From Micromonospora fulviviridis (GTDB taxonomy: Bacteria > Actinomycetota > Actinomycetes > Mycobacteriales > Micromonosporaceae), in contig NZ_BMRA01000006.1 of the NCBI RefSeq assembly GCF_014648395.1, positions 159,100 to 223,099 of the forward strand: a stretch of 64,000 bases of DNA, read 5' to 3'. Within the stretch, counting starts at the first letter, position 1. Every line of letters starts with the position of its first letter. The notes below the pieces were generated by a model. It did not search any database. It was not told where the DNA came from and saw only the letters and a list, made by a program, of their open reading frames with translations. A program made the translations under genes and the position numbers. Below are positions 34,885 to 45,837 of this stretch, in pieces.

Positions 34885-35271
34885 ATGGCTGACGCGGCTG
34901 ATATCCGTCACCTGGCGCTGGCGCTGCCTCACGTGGTCGAGATCGACAGTGAGGGCTTCGACTTCCGGGTCGCTGACAAAGGGTTCGTCTGGTCCTACCC
35001 TGAGCGCAGACCCGGTACGGCGCGCCGCATCCGGACCGATATCGCGGTGCTGTACGTGGGCGACGAAGCGGAGAAGCAGGCGTTACTCCTCGGCGAGCCC
35101 GAGGTCTTCTTCACCACGCCCGCGTATGACGGCTTGCCCCTGGTCATGCTGCGTCTGACGCAGGTGAGCGTCGATCGGCTGAAGGAACTCGTCACCGACG
35201 CGTGGTGCATGCGTGCCCCAGACTCGCTCGTCGGTGACCTCGATGACGGCGGTGGTGACCCGTCACGTTGA
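34885..35271 (+). CDS. MmcQ/YjbR family protein
   Basis: A 128-residue protein of the MmcQ/YjbR family. MADAADIRHLALALPHVVEID is its standard start, GFDFRVADKGFVWSYPERRP the first half, and EPEVFFTTPAYDGLPLVMLRL, then VDRLKELVTDAWCMRAPDSLV, the second. The family has a CyaY-like fold and is thought to bind DNA or nucleotides; no enzymatic role is known. It is 240 bases beyond the M16 gene with its own probable promoter. The 200 bases after it show no gene. Confidence 0.85.
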   Translation: MADAADIRHLALALPHVVEIDSEGFDFRVADKGFVWSYPERRPGTARRIRTDIAVLYVGDEAEKQALLLGEPEVFFTTPAYDGLPLVMLRLTQVSVDRLKELVTDAWCMRAPDSLVGDLDDGGGDPSR

Positions 35272-35469
35272 GCGCCGGTCGGGCCGTGTTGGGCCCGGTA
35301 CCGCGCTGCCGCATCGCCTGCTGACCGGGTCGCAGCCCCGCCGGATCAGTTGGAACCGGCGAGGTCAGAGACGTGGCGGCCCGCGGATCGTGCGCCCGGG
35401 TGACAGCCATGCGAGACCAAACTGGAGTCTCACGAGTGCGCGACACGCTCGCCGGAGATCCGGCAGGGC

Positions 35470-36225
35470 TCAGAGCCAGGGTGGTGGGCCCTCGAAGGTG
35501 AGGGTGTGAACGTCGAACAGGACCGCCTCCTCCACGCCCAGCGCCGGCCCGCCCTGGCGGGCCGCCCAGGTCAGGAACGGCCCGGGTTCAGGTCCGGCCA
35601 CACCCAGGCCCTGGGTGTATTCAGCGTGCGCGGCCAGCGAGGCGATGCCGCGCCGCAACGGTTCACCGGTGACATCCACGCCGTGCGTGGGGCGCTCGGC
35701 GCCGCCGAAGCAGACGTAGCGCACACCGCCCCAGGGCGGCAGCCCCTCGTCCACCAGTTCCGGGAAGATCCACCGGTTGCCCGCGTCGCGGGCGGCGTCC
35801 AACGTCGCCAGTCCCACTGCCCGGTGGTCGGCCTGGTTGGTCATGCCGCCCACCATGCGGACGGTGAATGCGCCCGAGACGATCACGTCGGGCCGGTGCC
35901 GGCGGATCGCCCGCACGATGTCGCGGCGCAGGTCCGCACCGTACTCGACGACGCCGTCGCGGTGGTCGAGGAACTCCACGACGTGTACGCCGACCTCCCG
36001 GGCCCCGGCGCGCTCCTCCTGCTCGCGCAACGGCCCGGCCTGGTCCGGGTGCATCGCGTCGATCCCCGCCTCGCCTCGGGTGGCCAACAGGTAGGTGACC
36101 TGCTTGCCCTGAGCGGTCCAGCGGGCGATCGCCGAGGCCGCACCGTACTCGAGGTCGTCGGGGTGTGCGGCCACCGCGAGACAGCGGTCCCAGTCCTCCG
36201 GCAGCGCCGGCAGAAGCTCGTCCAC
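35470..36225 (-). CDS. PIG-L family deacetylase
   Basis: A 251-residue zinc-dependent N-acetyl-sugar deacetylase of the PIG-L/MshB fold. CLAVAAHPDDLEYGAASAIARW carries the AHPDD motif (zinc ligands H and D), and MTNQADHRAVGLATLDAARD carries the third zinc ligand. RPDVIVSGAF lies between. It could act on a GlcNAc-linked small molecule or lipid. GTG 36225 is chosen because TACGGT stands exactly 7 bases upstream (leaderless type); ATG 36285 would add 20 unconserved residues. It diverges from the esterase gene, with under 90 bases between the two starts. Confidence 0.85.
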   Translation of the reverse strand: MDELLPALPEDWDRCLAVAAHPDDLEYGAASAIARWTAQGKQVTYLLATRGEAGIDAMHPDQAGPLREQEERAGAREVGVHVVEFLDHRDGVVEYGADLRRDIVRAIRRHRPDVIVSGAFTVRMVGGMTNQADHRAVGLATLDAARDAGNRWIFPELVDEGLPPWGGVRYVCFGGAERPTHGVDVTGEPLRRGIASLAAHAEYTQGLGVAGPEPGPFLTWAARQGGPALGVEEAVLFDVHTLTFEGPPPWL

Positions 36226-36232
36226 GGTCCAG

Positions 36233-36304
36233 ACCGTAGCGGCCTCTTCGCCCGTCCGGCACCGCCGTGTCGGCAACACTGACATCCGCCGGGCCGGCGA
36301 TACT
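36233..36304. promoter_or_regulatory. Compact divergent leaderless-type promoters
   Basis: On the minus strand TACGGT (36233-36238) precedes GTG 36225 by 7 bases. On the plus strand GATACT (36299-36304) precedes GTG 36311 by 6 bases. Both genes thus seem to start transcription at or near their GTG codons. Confidence 0.45.
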
Positions 36305-36310
36305 GACCGG

Positions 36311-37225
36311 GTGGACCCCAGTCGGCTCCACCCGCAGGCGCGGGCGGCGATGCGAGTCCAGCAGCGTGTCCCGCTCACCCGGGCCAACCTGCCGGCGGCA
36401 CGGCTCAGCATGGTCCAGGCGACTCCCGCCGAGGTGGGCAACGGACCGGCGATCCGGTCCGTGATGACGGTCGACGCCGGCGGCGTGCCCGCCCGCCTCT
36501 ACCGCGACGGAGATGACGACGCGCTGCCGGTGGTCCTCTACGCGCACGGCGGAGGCTGGGTGATGGGCGGCGTGGACACCCACGACGGGCTCTGTCGGCA
36601 CCTGGCGGCCGCGTCCGGCTGGGCGGTTCTCTCCGTGGACTACCGGCTCGCGCCCGAACATCCGTACCCGGCCCCGGTGGACGACATGGTGCGCGCGCTC
36701 ACCTGGGTGCGCGGGCCGGAAGCGCCTCGGCACGGCCTCGACCCGCGTCGGACAGCCGTGGCCGGTGATTCCTCGGGAGGGCACCTGGCGGCGGTGACCG
36801 CCCGGCGTGCCCGGGACGCCGGGATCCGGCTTGCGGGACAGATCCTCGTCTGCCCGGTCATCGACCCCACGGCCGACTACCCGGCGCTGGACGAGTACGG
36901 CCTGGACCGGGAGGAGATGCGGTTCTTCTGGGACGCGTTCGCCCCACCCGGCGTGGACCGTGCGCAGCCGGACCTGGACCCCCTGCGGGCCGACCTCACC
37001 GGCCTGCCGCCCGCCGTGCTCGTCACCGCCGAACTCGACCTGTTGTCCGCCGAGGGGGAACGGTACGCCGCCGGGCTGCTGGCGGCGGGCGTTCCCGTCA
37101 CCGCAGCCCGGTACCAGGGGCTCATCCACAACTTCCCGCGGAAGCTGGCCCTGTTCGACGCCGCCCATGTCGCCCTGGCCCAGTTGGCCGCTGTGCTGCA
37201 CCGTTGGTCGGAGGAGGAAGCATGA
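36311..37225 (+). CDS. Alpha/beta hydrolase, HSL-type esterase
   Basis: A 304-residue esterase of the hormone-sensitive-lipase family. YAHGGGWVMGG is the HGGGW oxyanion motif, SVDYRLAPEHPYPAPVDD the next family block, AGDSSGGHLAA the nucleophile elbow (GDSSGG), and the acid and base lie in LVTAELDLLSAEGE and GLIHNFPRK. It would hydrolyse short acyl or aromatic esters in the cytoplasm. The stop overlaps the ATG of the reductase gene (ATGA). It starts with GTG, probably leaderless. Confidence 0.9.
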   Translation: MDPSRLHPQARAAMRVQQRVPLTRANLPAARLSMVQATPAEVGNGPAIRSVMTVDAGGVPARLYRDGDDDALPVVLYAHGGGWVMGGVDTHDGLCRHLAAASGWAVLSVDYRLAPEHPYPAPVDDMVRALTWVRGPEAPRHGLDPRRTAVAGDSSGGHLAAVTARRARDAGIRLAGQILVCPVIDPTADYPALDEYGLDREEMRFFWDAFAPPGVDRAQPDLDPLRADLTGLPPAVLVTAELDLLSAEGERYAAGLLAAGVPVTAARYQGLIHNFPRKLALFDAAHVALAQLAAVLHRWSEEEA

Positions 37226-37845
37226 GCACCACCGGACGGCGAGGCCCCGTGAAGGCCGGCATCACCGTGTCACTGGACGGCTACGTCACCGGTCCCGACG
37301 ATCGCGCGGGCCAGGGGCTCGGCATCGGCGGCGAGCGGCTCCACTACTGGGTGATGGGCGGTCCGTGGACCTACGAGACGGAACGCGAACCCGGCGCCGG
37401 CATGACCGACGCTGACCGTGCCTACTTCGACGCGCTGCTCGAGGGGACGAGCGCCGGCCTGTGCGGCCGGGGCATGTACGACAGCGCCGGCGCCTGGGGC
37501 GGCCGGAACCCGTTCGGCGGCACCATGGTCGTCCTCACCCACCGCACCGCGGACCAGCCCGACCCGAGCACCGGGTTCCTCATGGTCGACGGGTTCGAGG
37601 AAGCGCTGGCAGCGGCCCGGCGGGCGGCCGGCGACGGCGGCGTCGCCATCGGCGGGGGAGCCGACATCATGCGGCAGGCGCTCACGGCCGGGGTGGTCGA
37701 CGAACTCGGCATCACCACCGCCCCGGTCGTCCTCGGCCGCGGGAAGCGGCTCTTCGAGGGCTTCGACCGCGACATCGACCTCAAGATCCTCTCGGTCCAC
37801 CACTCGCCGTACGCGGTTCATGTGCGGTACGCCGTCGTGCGTTGA
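37222..37845 (+). CDS. Dihydrofolate reductase-like (RibD C-terminal) protein
   Basis: A 207-residue protein with the RibD C-terminal/DHFR-like fold. VKAGITVSLDGYVTGPDD is its first strand and loop, YFDALLEGTSAGLCGRGMYD follows, GGVAIGGGADIMRQALTAGVVDELGI is the NADPH-binding glycine block, and PVVLGRGKRLFEGF closes the core. Such YyaP/YwjB-like proteins reduce unknown substrates and are not the folate enzyme. ATG 37222 follows GGAGGAAGC and overlaps the esterase stop, so the pair forms a two-gene operon. Confidence 0.87.
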   Translation: MSTTGRRGPVKAGITVSLDGYVTGPDDRAGQGLGIGGERLHYWVMGGPWTYETEREPGAGMTDADRAYFDALLEGTSAGLCGRGMYDSAGAWGGRNPFGGTMVVLTHRTADQPDPSTGFLMVDGFEEALAAARRAAGDGGVAIGGGADIMRQALTAGVVDELGITTAPVVLGRGKRLFEGFDRDIDLKILSVHHSPYAVHVRYAVVR

Positions 37846-38012
37846 GCCCGACCCGACCGTTCGCCGTTCGTCAGGCACCGCTCGCCGCAGTGGACCGACC
37901 GTTCCCGGCCACTGTGCCGTCGCTCAACTCGCGGCCATGACCAGCGAGAACTACAGTCGGCTGGAGCACCACCGGATAGATCACGACAGATATCGCGGTG
38001 AGGAGCGAGTCG

Positions 38013-39596
<1,584 letters not shown>

Positions 39597-39625
39597 CCGA
39601 CGACCGACGCGACGCGGAGGTGGCG

Positions 39626-41098
39626 ATGAGCACGACCACGACGGACATCGACGCGCTCGCCGCCGCCCTGCGGGCCGCCATCGGCGCCGACCGGGTGATC
39701 AGCGACCGGCAGGAGCTGCGCACCTACGAGTGCGACGGGCTGGCCCAGTACAAGGTGATCCCCGCGCTGGTGGCGCTCCCGGCGGACGCGGAACAGTGCG
39801 CCGCCGTCGTGCGGGCCTGCGTCGCCGCGGGTACGCCGTTCGTGGCCCGCGGATCCGGCACCGGGCTCTCCGGCGGCGCCCTGCCCCGCGCCGACGGCGT
39901 CCTCGTGGTCGCCTCGCAGATGCGGGACATCCTGGAGATCGCGCCGGACGACGAGCGGGCGGTGGTGCAGCCCGGCGTCATCAACCTGGCCGTCACCCGG
40001 GCCGCCACCCCGTACGGCTACTACTACGCACCGGACCCGTCCAGCCAGCAGATCTGCTCCATCGGGGGCAACGTGGCGGAGAACTCGGGCGGCGCCCACT
40101 GCCTCAAGTACGGCTTCACCACCAACCACGTTCTCGGCGTCGAGCTGGTCACCCCGGACGGCGACCGGGTACGCCTCGGCGGCCGCGCCCCCGACGCCCC
40201 CGGCTACGACCTGCTCGGCGCGTTCGTCGGCTCCGAGGGCACCCTCGGCATCGCCACCGAGGTGACCGTCCGGCTGACCCGGCTGCCCGAGTCGGTGCGC
40301 ACCCTGCTCGCCGCGTTCGAGACAACCGACCAGGCCGGTGCGGCGACCTCGGCGATCATCGCGGCCGGGGTGGTGCCGGCGGCGGTGGAGATGATGGACG
40401 CCCTGGCCATCGAGGCGGCCGAGGCGGCGGTGCACTGTGGCTACCCGCCCGGCGCCGGGGCGGTGCTGATCGTCGAGTTGGACGGGCCGGAACCGGAGGT
40501 CGCCGCCCAGTTCGCGCAGGTGGAGAGCCTGTGCCGGGAGAACCGGGCGTTCGAGATCCGGATCGCGGCCGACGACGCCGAGCGGGCGCTGTTCTGGAAG
40601 GGGCGCAAGTCCGCGTTCGCCGCCGTGGGGCGGATCAGCCCGGACTACATCGTCCAGGACGGGGTGATTCCGCGGACCGCCCTGTCGGAGGTGCTGCGCC
40701 GCATCGGCGAGCTCTCCGCCGAGCGCGGCATCCGGGTGGCGAACGTCTTCCACGCCGGCGACGGCAACCTGCACCCGCTGGTCCTCTTCGACGCCGCCGT
40801 CGACGGCGAGACCGTCCGCGCCGAGGAGGTCTCCGGCGCGATCCTCGACCTCTGCATCACCCACGGCGGCTCGATCACCGGGGAGCACGGCGTGGGCATG
40901 GACAAGGCGAAGTACATGCCCCGCATGTTCACCGACGACGACCTGGACACGATGCAGCTGCTGCGCTGCGCGTTCGACCCGGACGGGCTGGCCAACCCCG
41001 GCAAGGTATTCCCGACACCCCGCCTCTGCGGCGAGGTGCCGGGCCGACGCAAGGGGCTCCACCCGGCGCAGGAGGCCGGCCTGGCGGAGGTGTTCTGA
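39626..41098 (+). CDS. glcD: Glycolate oxidase, FAD-binding subunit GlcD
   Basis: A 490-residue FAD-linked oxidase that oxidises glycolate (or a related 2-hydroxy acid) to glyoxylate. TPFVARGSGTGLSGGALP is the PCMH-fold FAD pyrophosphate motif, QICSIGGNVAENSGGAHCLKYG the second FAD block, GSEGTLGIATEVTVRL the third, and NVFHAGDGNLHPLVLFD with ITGEHGVGMDKAKYM the substrate-side C-terminal motifs. ATG 39626 follows GCGGAGG. Its stop shares one base with the glcE start (TGATG), so the subunits are co-translated. D-lactate dehydrogenase activity is the main alternative, but the malate synthase neighbour favours glycolate. Confidence 0.93.
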   Translation: MSTTTTDIDALAAALRAAIGADRVISDRQELRTYECDGLAQYKVIPALVALPADAEQCAAVVRACVAAGTPFVARGSGTGLSGGALPRADGVLVVASQMRDILEIAPDDERAVVQPGVINLAVTRAATPYGYYYAPDPSSQQICSIGGNVAENSGGAHCLKYGFTTNHVLGVELVTPDGDRVRLGGRAPDAPGYDLLGAFVGSEGTLGIATEVTVRLTRLPESVRTLLAAFETTDQAGAATSAIIAAGVVPAAVEMMDALAIEAAEAAVHCGYPPGAGAVLIVELDGPEPEVAAQFAQVESLCRENRAFEIRIAADDAERALFWKGRKSAFAAVGRISPDYIVQDGVIPRTALSEVLRRIGELSAERGIRVANVFHAGDGNLHPLVLFDAAVDGETVRAEEVSGAILDLCITHGGSITGEHGVGMDKAKYMPRMFTDDDLDTMQLLRCAFDPDGLANPGKVFPTPRLCGEVPGRRKGLHPAQEAGLAEVF

Positions 41099-42345
41099 TG
41101 CCCGCCGACCGGACCCTCGACCAGCTCCGCGCCGCCGCCGAGGTCGTCCGCACCGCCGGCGAGCACGACACCATCGACGGGGTGCCGGCCCGCTACGTCG
41201 CCGCGCCCCGGGACACCGGCCAGGCCGCCCACCTGCTGCGCGCGGCAGCCGCGCTCGACCTGGCCGTCACGTTCCGGGGCGGCGGCACCAAGCAGGACTG
41301 GGGGAGCCCACCCCGTCGACTCGACCTGATCCTCGACACCACCGCCCTGACCGGGGTGGTCGAGCACGCCGCCGGCGACCTGATCACCGTGGTCCGGGCC
41401 GGCACCCGCCTCGACGAGCTGCCGGCCACCCTGGCCGGCGCCGGGCAGCAGCTCGCCCTCGACGCACCGCTGCCCGGCGGCACCGTCGGCGGTGCCGTCG
41501 CCACCAACACCAGCGGCCCGCGCCGGATGCTCTACGGAACCGTCCGCGACCTGCTCATCGGGGTAACCCTGGTGCGCGTGGACGGGGTGGTGGCGCACGC
41601 CGGCGGCAAGGTGGTCAAGAACGTCGCCGGCTACGACCTGGGCAAGCTGGTCACCGGCGCGTACGGCACGCTGGGGCTGATCACCGAGTGCGCGTTCCGG
41701 CTGCACCCGCTGCCCGCCACCGTCGCATACGTCTCCCGCGCCGTGGACGACCTGGCCGAGGCCGGTCGCCTGGCCGGCACGGTACGGGCGGCCCAGCTCG
41801 CACCCACCGCGCTGGAGGTGGACGCCCCGGCCGGCGAGCGGGCGATGGTCACCGTGCTGCTGGAGGGCACCCCGGCCGGGGTGACCGCCCGGGCCGCCGC
41901 GGCCCGCCGGCTGCTCGGCGCCGACGCCACCGAGGCCGACCAGCCGCCCGAAGGCTGGGCACGCTATCCGTGGCGGGACGGGGACGTCGGCCTGAAGCTG
42001 ACCGCCGCGCTCTCCGGCGTACCCCGGCTGCTGAGCGATGCCCGCGCGGCGGCCGACCGGCACGACCTGCCGCTGGCGCTGCGCGGTTCGGCCGGCGTCG
42101 GTGTCCTCTACGCCGGCCTGCCCGGCGCATCCGACCCGGAGCGGGTCGCCGGCCTGGTGGACGCGCTCCGGGCGACGACCGCCGCCGTCGGCGGGCACAC
42201 GGTGGTGCTCACCGCACCCGCGCCCGTGCGGGACCGGGTCGACCCGTGGGGACCGGTCCACGGCCTGGAGCTGATGCGCCGGGTCAAGCAGCGCTTCGAT
42301 CCGGACGCCCGGCTGGCGCCCGGCCGATTCGTGGGAGGGATCTGA
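41098..42345 (+). CDS. glcE: Glycolate oxidase, second FAD-binding subunit GlcE
   Basis: A 415-residue protein with a second PCMH FAD-binding domain: VTFRGGGTKQDWGSPP, APLPGGTVGGAVATNTSGPRR and KNVAGYDLGKLVTGAYGTLGLITE are the standard FAD-contact blocks. The C-terminal cap ends with ELMRRVKQRFDPDARLAPGRF, as in GlcE. It forms the membrane-associated GlcDEF complex with its neighbours. Both ends share one base with the adjacent genes (TGATG), a tight translational coupling that fixes the ATG at 41098. Confidence 0.92.
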   Translation: MPADRTLDQLRAAAEVVRTAGEHDTIDGVPARYVAAPRDTGQAAHLLRAAAALDLAVTFRGGGTKQDWGSPPRRLDLILDTTALTGVVEHAAGDLITVVRAGTRLDELPATLAGAGQQLALDAPLPGGTVGGAVATNTSGPRRMLYGTVRDLLIGVTLVRVDGVVAHAGGKVVKNVAGYDLGKLVTGAYGTLGLITECAFRLHPLPATVAYVSRAVDDLAEAGRLAGTVRAAQLAPTALEVDAPAGERAMVTVLLEGTPAGVTARAAAARRLLGADATEADQPPEGWARYPWRDGDVGLKLTAALSGVPRLLSDARAAADRHDLPLALRGSAGVGVLYAGLPGASDPERVAGLVDALRATTAAVGGHTVVLTAPAPVRDRVDPWGPVHGLELMRRVKQRFDPDARLAPGRFVGGI

Positions 42346-43766
42346 TGAGCATCCCCCAGCAGCCCGGCCCGACCCCGGTCACCTCACCCGGCGGGAGCCA
42401 GCCGGCCAGCGGTCCCCGGGACGTGCTCGGCGCGGCCGCCCAGCCGCCCGGCGTCGGCGCCTTCGACGAGCACCACCCGCCGTCCGCCGAGCTGGTCGGG
42501 GACTGCGTGCACTGCGGCTTCTGCCTGCCCACCTGCCCGACCTACGTGCTGTGGGGCGAGGAGATGGACTCACCACGCGGGCGGATCTACCTGATGAAGC
42601 AGGGGTTGGAGGGCGAGCCGCTCACCGACTCCATGGTCACCCACTTCGACCGCTGCCTCGGCTGCATGTCCTGCGTGACCGCCTGCCCCTCCGGCGTCCA
42701 GTACGACCGGCTCATCGGGGCCACCCGCCAGCAGGTCGAACGCCGGCACAGCCGCGGCCCCCGGGACCGGGCGCTGCGGGCGGCGATCTTCGCGCTCTTC
42801 CCGTACCGGAGGCGGCTGCGGCTGCTGCGCGGGCCGCTGCGGGCGTACCAGGCCACCGGCCTGCCCCGGCTGGTTCGCCGGAGCGGGCTGCTGCGCCGGC
42901 TGGCACCCACCCTGGCGACGGTGGAGTCGCTGGCTCCCCGGCTGGGCCGGGCCGCCGGCCCGCCGCAGCGGGTGGCGGCCGTCGGCAACCGGCGGGCCGT
43001 GGTCGGCATGCTCACCGGCTGCGTGCAGGGCGCCTTCTTTCCCGAGGTGAACGCCGCCACCGCCCGGGTGCTCGCCGCCGAGGGCTGCGAGGTGGTGATC
43101 CTGCCCGACCGGCAGGGCTGCTGCGGGGCGCTGAGCGCGCACAACGGACGGGAGGAGGAGGCGCGCCGCTTCGCCCGCCGGATGGTGGACACGTTCGCCG
43201 CCGCCGGCATCGACTATTTCGTGGTCAACGCGGCCGGCTGCGGCTCCACCCTCAAGGAGTACGGCGACCTGCTGCGCGACGACCCCCGGTACGCGGACCT
43301 CGCCGCCGACTTCGCCGGCAAGGTCCGCGACCTCTCCGAGGTACTGGTCGAGCTCGGCCAGGTCGCCACCCGGCACCCGCTACCGGTGACGGTCGCCTAC
43401 CACGACGCCTGCCACCTGGCCCACGCCCAGGGCATCCGCGCGCAGCCCCGCCGGCTGCTGCGCGACATCCCCGGGCTGGAGCTGCGGGAAATCGCCGATC
43501 CAGAGATCTGCTGCGGCTCGGCGGGCATCTGGAACATCCTCCACCCCGGGCCGGCCGCCGAACTCGGCGACCGCAAGGCCCGCACCGTACTGGCCACCGG
43601 GGCACAGCTGCTCGTCACCGCCAACCCCGGCTGCCTCATGCAGGTCGCCGCCTCGGTGACCCGCGCCGGCGGCGACATCGCGCTGGCACACACCGCCCAG
43701 GTCCTCGACGCCTCGATCCGCGGACGAGGGGTCGAGGAGTTGCTGCACCAGCGAACCCCGTCCTGA
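42345..43766 (+). CDS. glcF: Glycolate oxidase iron-sulfur subunit GlcF
   Basis: A 473-residue electron-transfer subunit. DCVHCGFCLPTCPTY and RCLGCMSCVTACPSG are two [4Fe-4S] CxxCxxCxxxCP motifs near residues 48 and 105. The C-terminal half has two CCG domains (QGCCGALSAHNG; PEICCGSAGIW with DACHLAHAQ), as in GlcF and heterodisulfide-reductase-type proteins. It would pass electrons from the FAD subunits to menaquinone. A proline/glycine-rich stretch of about 40 residues precedes the first cluster motif and is not usual. The permease gene follows after 56 bases. Confidence 0.93.
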   Translation: MSIPQQPGPTPVTSPGGSQPASGPRDVLGAAAQPPGVGAFDEHHPPSAELVGDCVHCGFCLPTCPTYVLWGEEMDSPRGRIYLMKQGLEGEPLTDSMVTHFDRCLGCMSCVTACPSGVQYDRLIGATRQQVERRHSRGPRDRALRAAIFALFPYRRRLRLLRGPLRAYQATGLPRLVRRSGLLRRLAPTLATVESLAPRLGRAAGPPQRVAAVGNRRAVVGMLTGCVQGAFFPEVNAATARVLAAEGCEVVILPDRQGCCGALSAHNGREEEARRFARRMVDTFAAAGIDYFVVNAAGCGSTLKEYGDLLRDDPRYADLAADFAGKVRDLSEVLVELGQVATRHPLPVTVAYHDACHLAHAQGIRAQPRRLLRDIPGLELREIADPEICCGSAGIWNILHPGPAAELGDRKARTVLATGAQLLVTANPGCLMQVAASVTRAGGDIALAHTAQVLDASIRGRGVEELLHQRTPS

Positions 43767-43822
43767 CGGCGAGATCCACCGTCACCGCTGACCCCCGTCC
43801 CCCCACAGCGTCGAGGTGACCC

Positions 43823-45703
43823 ATGTTCGACCAGTTCAAGGTCGTCACCGATCCCGTCGGTGACTCCGTCGCGCTCTCGGCCATCTTCGCGGTCCTACCC
43901 CTGCTCACCCTCTTCGTCCTGCTCGGCGTCATGAAGGTCAAGGCCTGGTTGGCCGGCGTGATCTCGCTCGTGGTCGCCCTGATCGTGGCCATCGCCGTCT
44001 ACGCCATGCCGATCGGGCAGGCCGTGCTCTCGGCCACCGAGGGCGCCGCCTTCGGCTTCTTCCCGATCCTCTGGATCGTCATCAACGCGATCTGGGTCTA
44101 CAACCTCACCGTCGAGAGCGGGCATTTCGACGTGCTGCGCCGCTCCTTCGAACGGGTCAGCCCGGACATGCGCATCCAGGCGATCATCATCGCGTTCTGC
44201 TTCGGTGCGCTGCTGGAGGCCCTCGCGGGCTTCGGCACGCCGGTGGCGATCACCGTGGTGATGCTGATGGCCCTCGGGTTCCGCCCGATCCACGCCGCCT
44301 CCGTGTCGCTGCTGGCCAACACCGCGCCGGTGGCCTTCGGCGCGCTCGCCACCCCGATCGTCACGCTGGCCAGCGTCAGCAGTGGCGCCAACCCCGACCC
44401 CCGGCTCACCGTCGACACCCTCGGCGCGATGGTCGGCCGGCAGACCCCGATCCTCGCGGTGGTCGTACCGCTGATGCTGGTGGCCCTGGTCGACGGGCGG
44501 CGCGGCATCCGCCAGACCTGGCCAGCCGCGCTGGTCGCCGGGGTGAGCTTCGGCCTGGCGCAGTTCGTCGCGGCGAACTACATCTCGGTGCCGCTGACCG
44601 ACATCGTCGCCGCGCTGGTCTCGGCCGCCGCCGTGGTGCTGCTGATCCGCGTCTGGCGCCCGGTCACCCCCGCCGACCTCGGCCGCGAGCCGGAGGCCGC
44701 CGCCGTGCCGGCCGCCCGCGGGGCAGTCGCCGCGGAGATGGCCGGACCCGGCACGGTCCGCGCCGCCGCGGGCACCCGCTCCGATACGACCAGCACCGCC
44801 GCCCCCGGACTGGGCGGTTCCGGTGGGGAGACCTCGCCGGGTGATCCGCGCATCGACGAGACCGCTCCCGTCGGCCGGCACCGCGACGACGACCTGGAGC
44901 CGCGGCCCACCGACCAGGTGCGCGCCGCCACGGCCGGCGGCCGGCGGATCGCGGACACCCCGGCCGAGATCGCGCGGGCGTACGCGCCCTACCTGATCAT
45001 CATCGCGATCTTCTCCATCGCCAACCTCGGCGCGGTGAAGACGGCCCTGGCGAAGGAGCCGTGGACGGTGAAGTTCCCCTGGCCGGGGCTGGACATCCTG
45101 GGCGGCAACGGCAAGCCGCTGTCCTCGGTGACGTTCACCTTGAACTGGCTGCCCGCGGCGGGCACCCTGATGATCCTCGCCGGCATCCTGACCGCGCTGG
45201 TGCTGCGGGTCTCGGCGGGCCGGGCGCTGCGCGCGTACGGCCGCACCTACGTCGAGCTGCGCTACGCGATCGTCACGGTGATGGCGGTGCTCGCCCTGGC
45301 GTACGTGATGAACCAGTCCGGCCAGACCAACACCCTCGGCGCGTTCCTCGCCGCGGCCGGCGGGGCGTTCGTCTTCCTGTCGGCGATCCTCGGCTGGATC
45401 GGCGTCGCGGTGACCGGCTCGGACACCTCCGCCAACGCCCTGTTCGGCGCGTTGCAGGTGCAGACGGCGGCCCGGGCCGGGCTGGACCCGCTGCTGCTGG
45501 CCGCGGCCAACTCTTCCGGCGGGGTGCTGGGCAAGATGATCAGCCCGCAGAACCTGGCGATCGCCGCCGCCGCGGTCGGCATGGCCGGCCGAGAGGGGGA
45601 GATCTTCCGGAAGGTGTTCGGCTGGAGCCTCGTGCTGCTGCTGTTCATGTGCGTGCTCGTCGCGCTCCAGGGCTCCCCGGTCCTGAGCTGGATGGTGCCC
45701 TGA
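43823..45703 (+). CDS. L-lactate/glycolate permease (LctP family)
   Basis: A 626-residue symporter of the LldP/GlcA family with about 12-14 helices. LALAGFGTPVAI-type sequence is present as LEALAGFGTPVAITVVML, with VSLLANTAPVAFGALATPI and near the end GSDTSANALFGALQVQ and NSSGGVLGKMISPQNLAIA, the family hallmarks. It would import glycolate or lactate with protons, feeding the GlcDEF complex. Between helices, around residues 290-385, lies a hydrophilic, low-complexity loop of about 100 residues (A, G, R, D rich) that is much longer than usual. The start follows GAGGTGACCC. Confidence 0.92.
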   Translation: MFDQFKVVTDPVGDSVALSAIFAVLPLLTLFVLLGVMKVKAWLAGVISLVVALIVAIAVYAMPIGQAVLSATEGAAFGFFPILWIVINAIWVYNLTVESGHFDVLRRSFERVSPDMRIQAIIIAFCFGALLEALAGFGTPVAITVVMLMALGFRPIHAASVSLLANTAPVAFGALATPIVTLASVSSGANPDPRLTVDTLGAMVGRQTPILAVVVPLMLVALVDGRRGIRQTWPAALVAGVSFGLAQFVAANYISVPLTDIVAALVSAAAVVLLIRVWRPVTPADLGREPEAAAVPAARGAVAAEMAGPGTVRAAAGTRSDTTSTAAPGLGGSGGETSPGDPRIDETAPVGRHRDDDLEPRPTDQVRAATAGGRRIADTPAEIARAYAPYLIIIAIFSIANLGAVKTALAKEPWTVKFPWPGLDILGGNGKPLSSVTFTLNWLPAAGTLMILAGILTALVLRVSAGRALRAYGRTYVELRYAIVTVMAVLALAYVMNQSGQTNTLGAFLAAAGGAFVFLSAILGWIGVAVTGSDTSANALFGALQVQTAARAGLDPLLLAAANSSGGVLGKMISPQNLAIAAAAVGMAGREGEIFRKVFGWSLVLLLFMCVLVALQGSPVLSWMVP

Positions 45704-45717
45704 TCGCAGGTCCGACC

Positions 45718-45750
45718 GCCCGGGCGCCACGGATCACGTGGCGCCCGGGC
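45718..45750 (+). terminator. Terminator of the glycolate operon
   Basis: GCCCGGGCGCCAC (45718-45730) and GTGGCGCCCGGGC (45738-45750) form a perfect 13-bp stem with a 7-base loop, 14 bases after the permease stop. No T-tract follows. It also faces the convergent CoaD-like gene. Confidence 0.75.
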
Positions 45751-45837
45751 TGGTCTCGTCGCCGCTCCGGCTCGGCGGGCTGCTGCGCCCATCCGGCCGG
45801 GGGAGCCCTGCACGCTCTACGGTTGCGTGGACGAAGG

